NCBI GenBank assembly: GCA_029449235.1
Contig: JANATG010000007.1
Coordinates: 2,046,001 to 2,110,000 of the forward strand
Source of the DNA: Linnemannia schmuckeri
Lineage: Eukaryota; Mortierellomycota; Mortierellomycetes; Mortierellales; Mortierellaceae
DNA: 64,000 nt
Reading direction: 5' to 3'
In this document: piece after piece, positions 55,410 to 64,000 of the stretch
Layout of the letters: each line of letters starts with the position of its first letter
Numbering within the stretch: position 1 is the stretch's first letter
The notes under the pieces: model-generated
The model's database searches: none
The model's input: the letters and a program-made list of their open reading frames with translations, nothing else
What the model was told of the DNA's origin: nothing
Position numbers and translations under genes: made by a program

Positions 55410-58211
55410 ATGAGGCTTCCAACAGAGTGCTTCCAACTCATCTTCGAGATACTCGCCACAGACGAGGATACAAGGACCCTTAGCATCCTTCTTCGAGTCA
55501 GTAAGACAGTTCAGTCAATGGCGCTCCCGTACTTGTATCACGAACCCTTTTGGGTCTTTCGACGAGAACAAGCACTGGAACGAGCTCACCACGACATTGT
55601 ACGACGACTACAAGACTACTATGGGCAACTGGAGGGGCAGTTACAGCATCGACCTCCGCGGAGACAGAGACGGTTCGCCACATGGGACTCTTTTTCGCTG
55701 ATACGGATGCTCCTTGGCTGTGTGAAGGACAGGTCTGTGATTACTGACTTTATCAGGATTGCATATAAGCTCGACGTCGACTCTCAAGGCCCACAGGGAA
55801 CTCTGACATCTGCTCCGGTACCGGTACCAGTAGCAACTATAGCTGTAGCTGCACATACGCCAGCAATAGAGGCAGAAACAGTGGCAGCAACCGCAGCAAA
55901 GGCAGAAGCAACTTCAACAGCTGCAACGAAAACGAAAGTGACAGGACGACGGCTAGCTCGGACAATGCTTTCAGGACCTCCATCAATCGACTACCTGGCG
56001 TTTCTGAAACGACTTCGGGTGAACTACTACACTCACGGCGATGAAGAATTCCAACCCGGTTTGCGCAGGTTCTGCAGTGGACTCGATCCAGAACAACGTA
56101 CCAACAGTCGATACGCAGAGCTCTTTGAGGATATGGTCTCACACGGGTTCAGCCGCATTAGCGTTGTTCGACGAAGCCGTGATATCTTGTCGATGGAGCT
56201 TTCATGGGCGCTCTGCAATGAGCGGCTAGAGCAGCTGCAGAGTCTGACGATATATTTGGAGGAGATGGATCGGTATCTTGCAGTGGTGGGTCGTTTGCCG
56301 GTACTCAGTCGGGTTTGTTTTGAACAAGGGACAGAGGCACTGTTTACTGCAAGATCGAATGAGGCGAAGCAGGGGATGTGGCAGAAGATGGTGTTGTTTG
56401 TGGAAAGACATACTGAGCTGTTTGGGACACTTCGAGAGATTGACTACCCGGCCTGTCCTCAGTCGATGCGGTGGCCGCTTTGGAGGGCTCTGCCGGTGGT
56501 GCTGGATCCGAGGGCGATTGAAGCCACCAACTGGTTGAGGTTTCATGCTCAGACGGATCGAACTCGGTTGTATCACGTCATGTCGATACAAATTCCGGTG
56601 GGGTGCTTTTCATTTTTACAGGATTATCTCAAGACGATGGAGCAAAGCGAACCTTATCTGTACCGTTGTCGCGGGTTGCAGCGGTACGAGATGCCCTTCT
56701 TGGGTGTTGGTGTGGATAGTTTTGAGTGGGCTGTCAAAGAGAAGCAGGACGCGGGATATACACGACAGGGTCCTAATACTCCTACACCAACAATACCTTC
56801 GATAACTTCATTGTCGATCTCGGATTTGAATCGCTCTAGTCACCGCTCTCGTGTCATGGTCAAACATATCAAAGTCCAGGCAAATGTCGGAGTCTTGGAC
56901 AGTTGGCTGGAAGATGTTGTGTTTGCGTTCAGCGAGAGTTTGGAAACCCTTTCTGCCAGGGACGATGTCTCAAATCTACAACTATGCAGTACCCTTGTCA
57001 CCCGCTGGAACTTGCCGCGCCTACGACAACTGGAGATACAGAGGCGACGAAGGAGTTTGCGGTTCGACACAGGAATGCTGGTGCATAGTCCACTGTTGGA
57101 GGAGCTGGTTCTGCGGGATCATATGACCTACCTGAACGACTTTGATTGGGACACCGCTGTGCTTCAGGAACCATTGCGGTTGCCCAGGCTGCGGATACTT
57201 CGACTCAAGGGGATTCCGGCGATTACATTTAATCCGCATTCATTTTTGAGCAGCTATGAAACCGATGGACAAAAGGACAATGACAACGACGGTGAGGACT
57301 ATCCTGGAATGCCTAATCTTCATACTTTAAGCCTCGACGTCAACGGATCGATGGACTCCTTGCCAACGCCAACTCACGCTCTATCTCAATCAGCATTCCT
57401 GGCCCCTTCTTGGATGACGGTAGGGCGAGAGTTAGGCGATGAGGATTGGATGATACCGACAGTTTGGAGCCTTTTAAGGGATCGATCGTTCTGGAGCTGG
57501 ACGTGGAACTTGCCTCAACTGACTGTGTTGGAGCTCCGTGGAGAGTTTGGGCTGTACTTTGATCTGGTGATGTTAAAGCGGATGCCGGTACTGGAGGTCC
57601 TGTGTCTGGACATCTGGTCACGGTTTCTCCCTCTCTCGGCACAGACGCGTACTCTTGATCTTTCGGAATTGGCGGTTACAGGGGAGCAGAAGGAGGGCGG
57701 GATGGTCATAGGAAGCGACAAACAACGGGAATTGTTGGCTTTGCCTCGACTGACCTATCTTCACTTGCAAGGTCCTTGGATGATCAAAGGGCCGACGCTC
57801 AAGACATTATTCACACGCGTCATGCCGAACCTAGTATGCATCTCCGAGTGTGGCTGTCAAGGTTTCAATCTTCGCGAATGGATGGAGGCGACTGTCGAGC
57901 TGGAGCAGCTATTAAGCTCGACTATGTACACAATGACGCTGCAGGATGTCCCCCTGAAGGTGATTGAGGACTATGAGTTGAAGGCGGCGGAGAGGTCCAG
58001 TGTGAAGAATCCGATGAATGTGTTTCTGAATATCAATGAGACCATGGCTTTGTCGATCTTGGGTAGTTGGTGGCCTGGGACGCGTCGACAACGTGAGTTG
58101 AAGGAGAGTGAGATGGTCGAGTATTTTTTGCAGGGAGTGTTCATACACGGCCTAGGCGTGTTGGTAGCAGCGGCAGCAGCAGCGCGTCGGTGGCTATGTA
58201 GTGATCATTAG
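55410..58211 (+). CDS. F-box/LRR-like protein, third type (intact)
   Basis: Single-exon 933-aa protein. The F-box occupies about residues 1-50 (MRLPTECFQLIFEILATDED, LLRVSKTVQSMALPYLYHEP). It shares the general plan of family 2 (a WALCNERLEQLQSLTIYLEE segment, the FEWAVKEKQ motif, a LPRLRILRLKGIPAITFNPH segment, FDLVMLKRMPVLEVLCLDIW) but is far more diverged and longer. An Ala/Thr/Lys-rich low-complexity insertion lies around residues 135-180. Start set at the ATG 55410; upstream frame is open only from a GTG. Likely SCF receptor by the F-box; target unknown. Convergent orientation is absent: the carboxypeptidase follows on the same strand. Confidence 0.8.
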   Translation: MRLPTECFQLIFEILATDEDTRTLSILLRVSKTVQSMALPYLYHEPFWVFRREQALERAHHDIVRRLQDYYGQLEGQLQHRPPRRQRRFATWDSFSLIRMLLGCVKDRSVITDFIRIAYKLDVDSQGPQGTLTSAPVPVPVATIAVAAHTPAIEAETVAATAAKAEATSTAATKTKVTGRRLARTMLSGPPSIDYLAFLKRLRVNYYTHGDEEFQPGLRRFCSGLDPEQRTNSRYAELFEDMVSHGFSRISVVRRSRDILSMELSWALCNERLEQLQSLTIYLEEMDRYLAVVGRLPVLSRVCFEQGTEALFTARSNEAKQGMWQKMVLFVERHTELFGTLREIDYPACPQSMRWPLWRALPVVLDPRAIEATNWLRFHAQTDRTRLYHVMSIQIPVGCFSFLQDYLKTMEQSEPYLYRCRGLQRYEMPFLGVGVDSFEWAVKEKQDAGYTRQGPNTPTPTIPSITSLSISDLNRSSHRSRVMVKHIKVQANVGVLDSWLEDVVFAFSESLETLSARDDVSNLQLCSTLVTRWNLPRLRQLEIQRRRRSLRFDTGMLVHSPLLEELVLRDHMTYLNDFDWDTAVLQEPLRLPRLRILRLKGIPAITFNPHSFLSSYETDGQKDNDNDGEDYPGMPNLHTLSLDVNGSMDSLPTPTHALSQSAFLAPSWMTVGRELGDEDWMIPTVWSLLRDRSFWSWTWNLPQLTVLELRGEFGLYFDLVMLKRMPVLEVLCLDIWSRFLPLSAQTRTLDLSELAVTGEQKEGGMVIGSDKQRELLALPRLTYLHLQGPWMIKGPTLKTLFTRVMPNLVCISECGCQGFNLREWMEATVELEQLLSSTMYTMTLQDVPLKVIEDYELKAAERSSVKNPMNVFLNINETMALSILGSWWPGTRRQRELKESEMVEYFLQGVFIHGLGVLVAAAAAARRWLCSDH

Positions 58212-58847
58212 TAGTTCTCTCACGGTCTTTTTGGTTTTTATTCACTCCGACAGGGTAAGAGTAGGATGAATCAACATTTAAAACCACATAACAACAAGGC
58301 GACCATATGTGTGGTAGCAAAGTAGGTGAATATAAGAAGAACATGATGTCTTGGTATCCTTTGTTCCCTTTCTTTGGTGTGTGGACTAAGAAATCAGCAT
58401 GGTCGGCGTTTTGTTCAGTACGACACACCGCTCGATATGCGTGTCTGTTGCAATCGAGTGTCAGAGTGCTCTCCGCCCTTTTTTTTATCTTCTTTTTTTC
58501 TCCACGACTCCTTTGACTTTTTGGCTCTATTTTTCTTTCCTCTCCTTTTTCTTCTCTTTTCCTCCTTCACTTTGTCTGTCCCTCCCCCTCCCTTCTTTTC
58601 TCATTCTTATTTCCATTCACATTCAGCCAGACACTTTGCCATCAGGACAAGCCTAAACCTCTTGGTCCATTCCTCTCTTGTCTCTTCTTCCTCTTCTCTC
58701 TCTCCCTCTCAAAAGGGTCCTCCCATCCCACTTTCTGGCGTTTATTTCTTCGTCTTATTCTTTAAGTTCTCCCTTTCTTCCCCTATCTGACACTCACCTC
58801 CCCGCTCGTTAACAAACAGAAACTAAAAAAGAGAAGTGAATATAAAT
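58212..58847. promoter_or_regulatory. Promoter and CT-rich leader of the carboxypeptidase gene
   Basis: Spacer of 636 bp. 58480-58790 on the + strand is a long pyrimidine tract (TTTTTTCTCCACG, CTCTTTTCCTCC, CTCTCTCTCCCTCTC), followed by AACAAACAGAAACT and the ATG at 58848. No gene in the first part. Confidence 0.45.
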
Positions 58848-61204
58848 ATGAGATTGACTCTAAGAAAGAAGGTCACCGTATGGACGATCCTCGTCCTCTC
58901 CACCAGCGCCATCCTCTTTGCCCACGCAGACTGGGGTACAGGACACCGCCAACAACAAAGCATCCTTCCCAAGCGAGGCCCCTTTAACGCAAAACATGGC
59001 ACAATCGCTAAGGCCAAGACGGTTAAGCTCAAACGCGAGGAACATCTTGTCGGGGATTTGCCCTGGGCTGAGGGGCAGGAGCCCATTACCAGCTATGCCG
59101 GTCACATCCCTATCCGTAACTGGCATCAGTCCGGCTACCATGGCGAAACTAGCATGTAAGTTATTTGTCTTTGTCATGTTTGTGGAGGATGAAATGCGAG
59201 TGAGGATAGGATACTGTTTTTGTTATGGTGAAGCTAGCTATTGTCCCTACGCTAACCAATTGTCCCTACGCTAACCAAAAACAATAAAACATAATCCGTT
59301 GTTCTTTGACTTTTTCATTCGTGAATATGATATTAGGTTCTACTGGTATTTCCCTGCGGTTAAACCTCGAGTCCCCAACCCACCACTTCTCTTGTAAGTC
59401 TCTCTTCCTCTTTATTTTATTTTATTTTATTTTTCTCTTTCTTTCTTTCCTTATGCTCGTATCTAATTATCATCGCATACACCCTTCGTTTGTCTATCAT
59501 TCCCTTATCGAATCGTCGAGTCTACTACAATTCTCCATTCCAACTCTCCTCCATACCACTACCCCTTTCAATCTCCCTCCTTCGATATTGTTTTTAATGC
59601 CGCAAAATGGAACAATTTTCCTAATTTCCTGTTCTCTCACCTTTTCCTTATCCTTCCTTTATTTGGCTCGCTTGTCCTTTTCTTTGCATGCATCTATTTC
59701 AAACTTTGTTAGCTGGTTCCAAGGAGGTCCAGGAAGCAGTTCGATGATCGGCCAGTTCTTCGGCAACGGACCCATCTATCTGACCGCAAACAACACATTG
59801 GCCCGCCGCGAGACACATTGGGCGGACGAGTACTCGGTCGTCTTTATTGACCAGCCTGTCGGAACTGGCTACTCCTATGTAACACGATCCCAGGATAACA
59901 CCAGCGATGAAGAAGTCGATCCTGTCGAGGGCGTCCCTCCAGCATCTGCAACATCGGCCGATAACTCACATGCCAACGATGACGTGGAGCAGCAGGTCGA
60001 GGACCAGGTCTTGATAGATCTTCACAACGAGTTGTTGACGGATCAGTCCAAGGAGCAAGAGATCTTTGCCCGATTGGTCGACCAGGACATTACCAGCAAG
60101 CTGGAGTACATTCGTCTGAAGAAGGGCGAGAAGCAGGCAACGTTGTACTCGAAGGGCTATGTCAAGGACGAGCGCGGAGTCGCGGCTGATCTGTTGACCT
60201 TCATGGACCAGTTTTATACCCGTTACCCGGAGCTGAAGAAGGCCGATCTCTTCTTGGCGGGTGAGAGCTATGCGGGCAAATACGTACCTGCACTCGCCTA
60301 TGCCATCCTCGAGAGCAACCAGGGACACCGACACCGTCATCGTCACAACGACGACGATGGCGCTGACGAATATGAGCATATCATCTTCCCACTCAAGGGG
60401 ATCGCTCTGGGCAACAGTTTGACAGAACCCATTAAACAAGTCCAAGTCCACTCTAACCACGCCTACTTCTTGGGGCTTGTGAACAGAGCCCAAGCTGAGC
60501 ACATGAAGGAGCTCCAGGATTTGGCAGTCAAGGAGGCGCACTTTGGACGATTCCTGGCATCAAACCAAGCCCGCCTGGACTTATTTGAATACTTCAAGAA
60601 CGTGACTGGGGGCATCAACTGGTACGATATCCGCAAGGGTGACGTCCCCAACGACTGGTCCAAGATGGAGACGTTCCTAAACCGTGCCGAGATCAAGGAT
60701 GCGCTCAACATCTATGGACCCCGCCAGGCCTACCTGGAGCAGAACGGTGTCTCGAAGAAGGAGATCAAGCGGATTAGGGACGGCCGTGCCAGGACAAAGT
60801 TCTTCAAGGACCCTCTTGTCCTCAAGACCATGATGGGTGATATCATGAAGCCTGCAGCCTGGATGGTCTCGAAGCTGTTGCGCCAAGGGATCCGTGTGGT
60901 CGCCTTCCAGGGGATCTTTGATTTCCGAGATGCCGTTGTGGGCTCTGTGAGTTGGCTTGAGGGACTTGATTGGGAGGGGTCGCAGAATTTCTTGAATGCC
61001 GATCGACAGATTTGGGTTGAAAATGGAAGCTTGGCGGGATATGTGACGCAAGTCCCCGGGTTGTCGGAGGTTGTTGTTTTGGGAGCTGGGCATGTGTCGC
61101 CTATGGATCAGCCCAAAAATGTCAAGGCCGTCATCAAGAGCCTGGTCGAAGGAACTAATCTAGATGTGTCGACTTCTGCAGAGCGTGTTCAGCATACTAT
61201 TTAG
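58848..61204 (+). CDS. Serine carboxypeptidase, peptidase family S10, secreted/vacuolar
   Basis: Removes C-terminal residues from peptides at acidic pH in vacuole or secretory path. Three exons: 58848-59155, 59337-59393, 59713-61204; 618 aa. The start gives a signal peptide (VTVWTILVLSTSAILFAHA, residues about 9-27). Motifs: YAGHIPI, FYWYFPA, FQGGPGSSSMIGQF (oxyanion region), DQPVGTGYSYV, GESYAGKYVPA with nucleophile Ser307, QGIFDFRDAVVGS with Asp525, and GAGHVSPMDQP with His582: triad complete. The layout is of the CPVL-like branch. Between GYSYV (178) and the LLTFMDQFYTRYPEL helix (282) there is a charged insertion, 60-80 residues more than usual, rich in Asp/Glu/Gln. A His/Asp/Asn-rich loop lies at 326-341. 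Intron 2 is long (319 nt) and pyrimidine-rich. Confidence 0.93.
59240..59277 (+). repeat. Perfect 19-bp tandem duplication in carboxypeptidase intron 1
   Basis: The unit ATTGTCCCTACGCTAACCA occurs twice head to tail, 59240-59258 and 59259-59277. It lies in the intron between 59155 and 59337, 60 bp from the acceptor. Each unit contains CGCTAAC, close to a branch-point consensus, so the duplication doubles a possible branch site. Confidence 0.9.
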
Positions 61205-61365
61205 AAGTTTTCCCATTTTTCCCTAGAAAGATCTACTAGATTGGGGGTGATAAGAGGTTGTTAGACACAACACACGAGGACATACTATTTCATTGTTGAA
61301 ATCGATGTTGAATTATTTTTTCCTTTATTCCTAACTTTTTTTCTTTATTCTGAGCACAGAATTCA

Positions 61366-63912
61366 TTACCCACAGTCGGAAGGATCTACCAAGAGAACAT
61401 ACTGCATTTCCGCAAAATAAATAGTCACCGGCAGCGTCTTGCCTTCAGGCACCCCATAGCCAGTAACCATCCCCAATTCTGTCCGCTCCTCCAAGAAGGG
61501 TTCTGGAAGCGTCAAGTCCAACACCTCCAACTTGAATTTCTGAGCCACCGCTGCCGCGCGGATACAGCGGATTAGCCCCGCCACGGTTGTCGTGGTGTTG
61601 CCGTCGCGACCGCGGCCAATGCCGGTGTCCCAGTTTTTTTCGGTGAAGTAACGGAGGTTTGGGAAAGTCACTATCAGGAACTCGGGGAGGAAGGCGTCTT
61701 TGAGAATCCATCTTCCCACTAGGCGGAGGGAACGGAGTAAAGGTGCAACAACCCGTTCCTGACGTTGATGTGGTTGTGTGGTTGTAGGGACGGAGTTGTC
61801 GTTGTCGTGGTGGCTGCACGCTGCTGGGGCATAGAGGTCCGAGATGGTGATCTCGCGAGGGTGTCGGCCATTGGCTGTCGAGATGTTGAGGTCCAGAACG
61901 CCTAAGGCCGGACAGCCTCGCAGCATCCGGAACTGGAACCTGTACGCAAACTCAGAGGTCAGATACACGGATTTCAGGTGCGGGAGGTGCCAATTCCATG
62001 ACCACTGCGGGCGAACGATGGTGGTCGTCAGCAGTAATGATTCTCCAGTAGTTTCCGTTCCTGTGCGGCCGTCCTGAGAGGTAGAAGTAGTGATGCCATA
62101 AGACCGATTGAGCTCGTTGATGGGCGGGATAAAACAGTCGCGGTGTTCCATGTGATCCATGTAAGTCGACATGTGTAAGTATGTGAGCTCAGGTGTCGTG
62201 TTCAATGTATCCGGATGAAAAGTCAAAGCAGCCCACCCAACAAGGGTCATAGTCTTCAGTTGCCCAAGCGAAGCTGGCAGGCAGGGTTCCTGCAGGTCCT
62301 GACATCGGTATTCGTGCGTTTGGTCGGCGAGGTCAATATGTTCAATATTGGGGCATAGCGAGAGTAAATGGCGATCGATAATTAGACGGGCATTTTTGGC
62401 GTTGAGGGAGAGGTGTTTGAGGTTAGGGAGAGTGATCCATCCGCGTCCAAAGTGGATGGATCGAGGGAGTTGGGCGATGAAAGAAGATGCATCGGCTTTG
62501 AGACGGGTGAGTGTTTGACTGAACGCGAAGGCAATGTCGTCCACCTCGTCCGTAAAGGGTTCTCGGAACTCTCGGATCTCGACGTTCTCCAGAGGGACGA
62601 GGCCGTGTTTTATATATGCTGGTCGATCCATATCCAGCAACAATGTCGCCGAGCCTTGTCCTTGTCCTTGTCCGCTACCGGTAGAGGTATTGTTGTTGAA
62701 AGCATCCAGGTTCCGTTTCTCCTGCACCGCCCACGCAAAACTACCCTGCCCCAACGATGGAATATCCAATAACATCAACGTTCGACACCTTTGCAAAAAC
62801 TCCCTCTTCTCCCGTAACCGACCAAACGAATCCTTCACAGTCTTCTTGAACTTGATCTCCTTGACCTGCCCCAAATCCGTCTCCAACGGGTGTGCAGTAA
62901 ACTGTAACCAATTCAAAGGCATCAGTGTCGTAGGCCTCACAAGCGGAGGCAACAACCGAAAAACTTCAAATTGCGTCTCTTCCGGAAACACCTGTCGGAT
63001 CCACGGCCACAATCCTGCATCCGAAAACGTAGCCGTCTTGACAGTCCCAGGGAAAAGTCTCGTCAATGCTTCAACAAACCGAACAACATCCCGCATAACC
63101 GCTTCCTTGCGTTCCTTTGTCGCCTTCGCGAATTCAATCGCTTCCGGCGTTGTGTTATCCCGCCTCACTGCCTCAAAGTCAAACGCCTCATCCATCCGGA
63201 ACTGCAGATGCTCTAACTGCGCCAACTGCCCCACAACTCCCAAATATCGCCCAATGTCCGAGGTCGGAATCGTCAACGTCCTCAACTGTCCCAGGACCGG
63301 CCTCGCCAGCACCCAGTTCAGCTCCCGGTTCAAGATCACCCGAAAATGGTGAAAAAGTAATTTTTTCTCAGGCTGGAAACGGCGCGCATATTCGGGGCAG
63401 AGATTTTGCTCCATTCGACGACATATGAATTTGAAGTCATCTGTTTGGAAGTATGCCAAGATCTCCGGTGGCGGGTCCTTGAAATCCCAGGTATGGTGCG
63501 GGCCTGTCGACCACCGCATTACAGACAGATCCCGGATATGCGCAAAATAGTCTAACGGCCCATCGTCATCAGTACTTCCCCTTTCATTGCTCCTGTGGGT
63601 ATCTTCGAGGTTGAAGGCAAGCATCAGCGCCTTGTGTATCTCTCCTTGACGTCGAACACGGTCGCGACTGAGTAGAAGTCGCGTAAGTTTCCCAGCAAAC
63701 ACGGACGGGTCGTACGGTGATGGGGCGGCACTAGAAGCTTTTTGACGCAAGACGGCGCGGAATGGTTCGGTGTAGATGTAAGGAAGGGCGACGGAGGCAA
63801 TATATTTGTTGGTGGCGAGGAGAGCTGCTAGTGATGAGAGGTGTTCGTCTTGGTGGAGGGAGGCAAGGATCTGTTGGAGACATTCTAGGGGTAATCGTGC
63901 GATCAGGTCCAT
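61366..63912 (-). CDS. F-box/LRR-like protein, family 2, copy 4 (intact)
   Basis: Single-exon 848-aa protein, starting MDLIARLPLECLQQILASL (F-box, residues 1-45, with LLATNKYIASVALPYIYTEP). The body carries the family 2 segments in order: LDYFAHIRDLSV, LNRELNWVLARPVLGQLRTL, FPGTVKTATF, a WLQFTAHPLETDLGQVKEI segment, SFAWAVQEK, LLSLCPNIEHIDLADQTHEY, LVGWAALTFHPDTLNTTPEL, RPQWSWNWHLPHLKSVYL and FRMLRGCPALGVLDLNI. It is closest to the broken copy at 41.5 kb (shared GRGW, RMLRGCPAL, CLPAS/CLPAQ phrases). No nonsense codon at the Trp positions where the broken relatives have TGA. Convergent with the carboxypeptidase, 161 bp apart. SCF receptor role inferred from the F-box only. Confidence 0.85.
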   Translation of the reverse strand: MDLIARLPLECLQQILASLHQDEHLSSLAALLATNKYIASVALPYIYTEPFRAVLRQKASSAAPSPYDPSVFAGKLTRLLLSRDRVRRQGEIHKALMLAFNLEDTHRSNERGSTDDDGPLDYFAHIRDLSVMRWSTGPHHTWDFKDPPPEILAYFQTDDFKFICRRMEQNLCPEYARRFQPEKKLLFHHFRVILNRELNWVLARPVLGQLRTLTIPTSDIGRYLGVVGQLAQLEHLQFRMDEAFDFEAVRRDNTTPEAIEFAKATKERKEAVMRDVVRFVEALTRLFPGTVKTATFSDAGLWPWIRQVFPEETQFEVFRLLPPLVRPTTLMPLNWLQFTAHPLETDLGQVKEIKFKKTVKDSFGRLREKREFLQRCRTLMLLDIPSLGQGSFAWAVQEKRNLDAFNNNTSTGSGQGQGQGSATLLLDMDRPAYIKHGLVPLENVEIREFREPFTDEVDDIAFAFSQTLTRLKADASSFIAQLPRSIHFGRGWITLPNLKHLSLNAKNARLIIDRHLLSLCPNIEHIDLADQTHEYRCQDLQEPCLPASLGQLKTMTLVGWAALTFHPDTLNTTPELTYLHMSTYMDHMEHRDCFIPPINELNRSYGITTSTSQDGRTGTETTGESLLLTTTIVRPQWSWNWHLPHLKSVYLTSEFAYRFQFRMLRGCPALGVLDLNISTANGRHPREITISDLYAPAACSHHDNDNSVPTTTQPHQRQERVVAPLLRSLRLVGRWILKDAFLPEFLIVTFPNLRYFTEKNWDTGIGRGRDGNTTTTVAGLIRCIRAAAVAQKFKLEVLDLTLPEPFLEERTELGMVTGYGVPEGKTLPVTIYFAEMQYVLLVDPSDCG

Positions 63913-64000
63913 GACTTTTGTCTCTTGGCTGCTGTTAATGGAGAAAGGAGGAAGAAGAGTGAGGTTGGTTGAAAGAGTTGATTCGGTTGAAGAAGGTGGT

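Noticed and set aside
59240..59277. CRISPR-like or regulatory direct repeat
   Set aside because: Two adjacent units without spacers in an intron of a fungal gene; a simple tandem duplication explains it.
59306..59712. Continuous frame joining carboxypeptidase exons 2 and 3 through intron 2
   Set aside because: It needs a non-ATG start, gives Phe/Leu/Ser tract translation, and breaks the PPLL-FQGGPGSSS continuity that splicing restores.

Overview
The window is nuclear DNA of a filamentous fungus. Genes carry short spliceosomal introns with GTAAGT-type donors and YAG acceptors, 5' leaders are strongly CT-rich, and the gene set is eukaryotic (U2A', Dcp2, a Ypk1/Gad8 kinase, an ER-type GH47 mannosidase, PDX1/SNZ). 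The lineage-specific F-box families, low-complexity Q/N/H tracts and moderate GC content fit an early-diverging fungus, most likely Mortierellaceae. That placement is inference from gene content, not a search result. No virus, transposase, CRISPR array or biosynthetic cluster was recognised.

Layout, left to right. 1.8-4.8 kb: eight-exon GH47 alpha-1,2-mannosidase (+). 5.1-6.6 kb: four-exon U2 snRNP A' (-), convergent with it. 6.9 kb: tRNA-Leu(CAA). 7.4-14.2 kb: a direct tandem array of four members of one F-box-like family (family 1); only the last is intact. 15.4-20.9 kb: two members of a larger F-box family (family 2); the first has four in-frame nonsense codons, the second is intact (839 aa). 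20.9-28.1 kb (-): a secreted calcineurin-like metallophosphatase in three same-strand copies, two decayed and the one nearest 28 kb intact with seven exons. 29.4-32.7 kb: Ypk1/Gad8-type AGC kinase (+). 33.4-36.0 kb: mRNA decapping enzyme Dcp2 (+). 36.4-39.5 kb: intronless Q/H/S-rich tail-anchored orphan (-). 41.5-44.1 kb: family 2 pseudogene (+). 44.5-45.9 kb: family 1 pseudogene (-). 47.8-48.6 kb: small single-pass membrane protein (+). 48.8-49.2 kb: family 1 3' fragment (+). 49.5-52.5 kb: IPT/TIG plus ankyrin protein (-), divergent from PDX1 (53.4-55.1 kb, +). 55.4-58.2 kb: a third F-box type (933 aa, +). 58.8-61.2 kb: serine carboxypeptidase (+). 61.4-63.9 kb: intact family 2 F-box gene (-).

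Two layers are interleaved. Conserved single-copy housekeeping genes form small blocks. Between them lie recently duplicated, mostly intronless F-box genes and the phosphatase triplication, with about as many broken copies as intact ones. This looks like birth-and-death evolution of substrate-receptor-like genes; nothing shows the F-box genes and housekeeping genes acting in one pathway. Exon boundaries were read by eye from splice consensus, reading-frame continuity and motif continuity; none is backed by transcript data.
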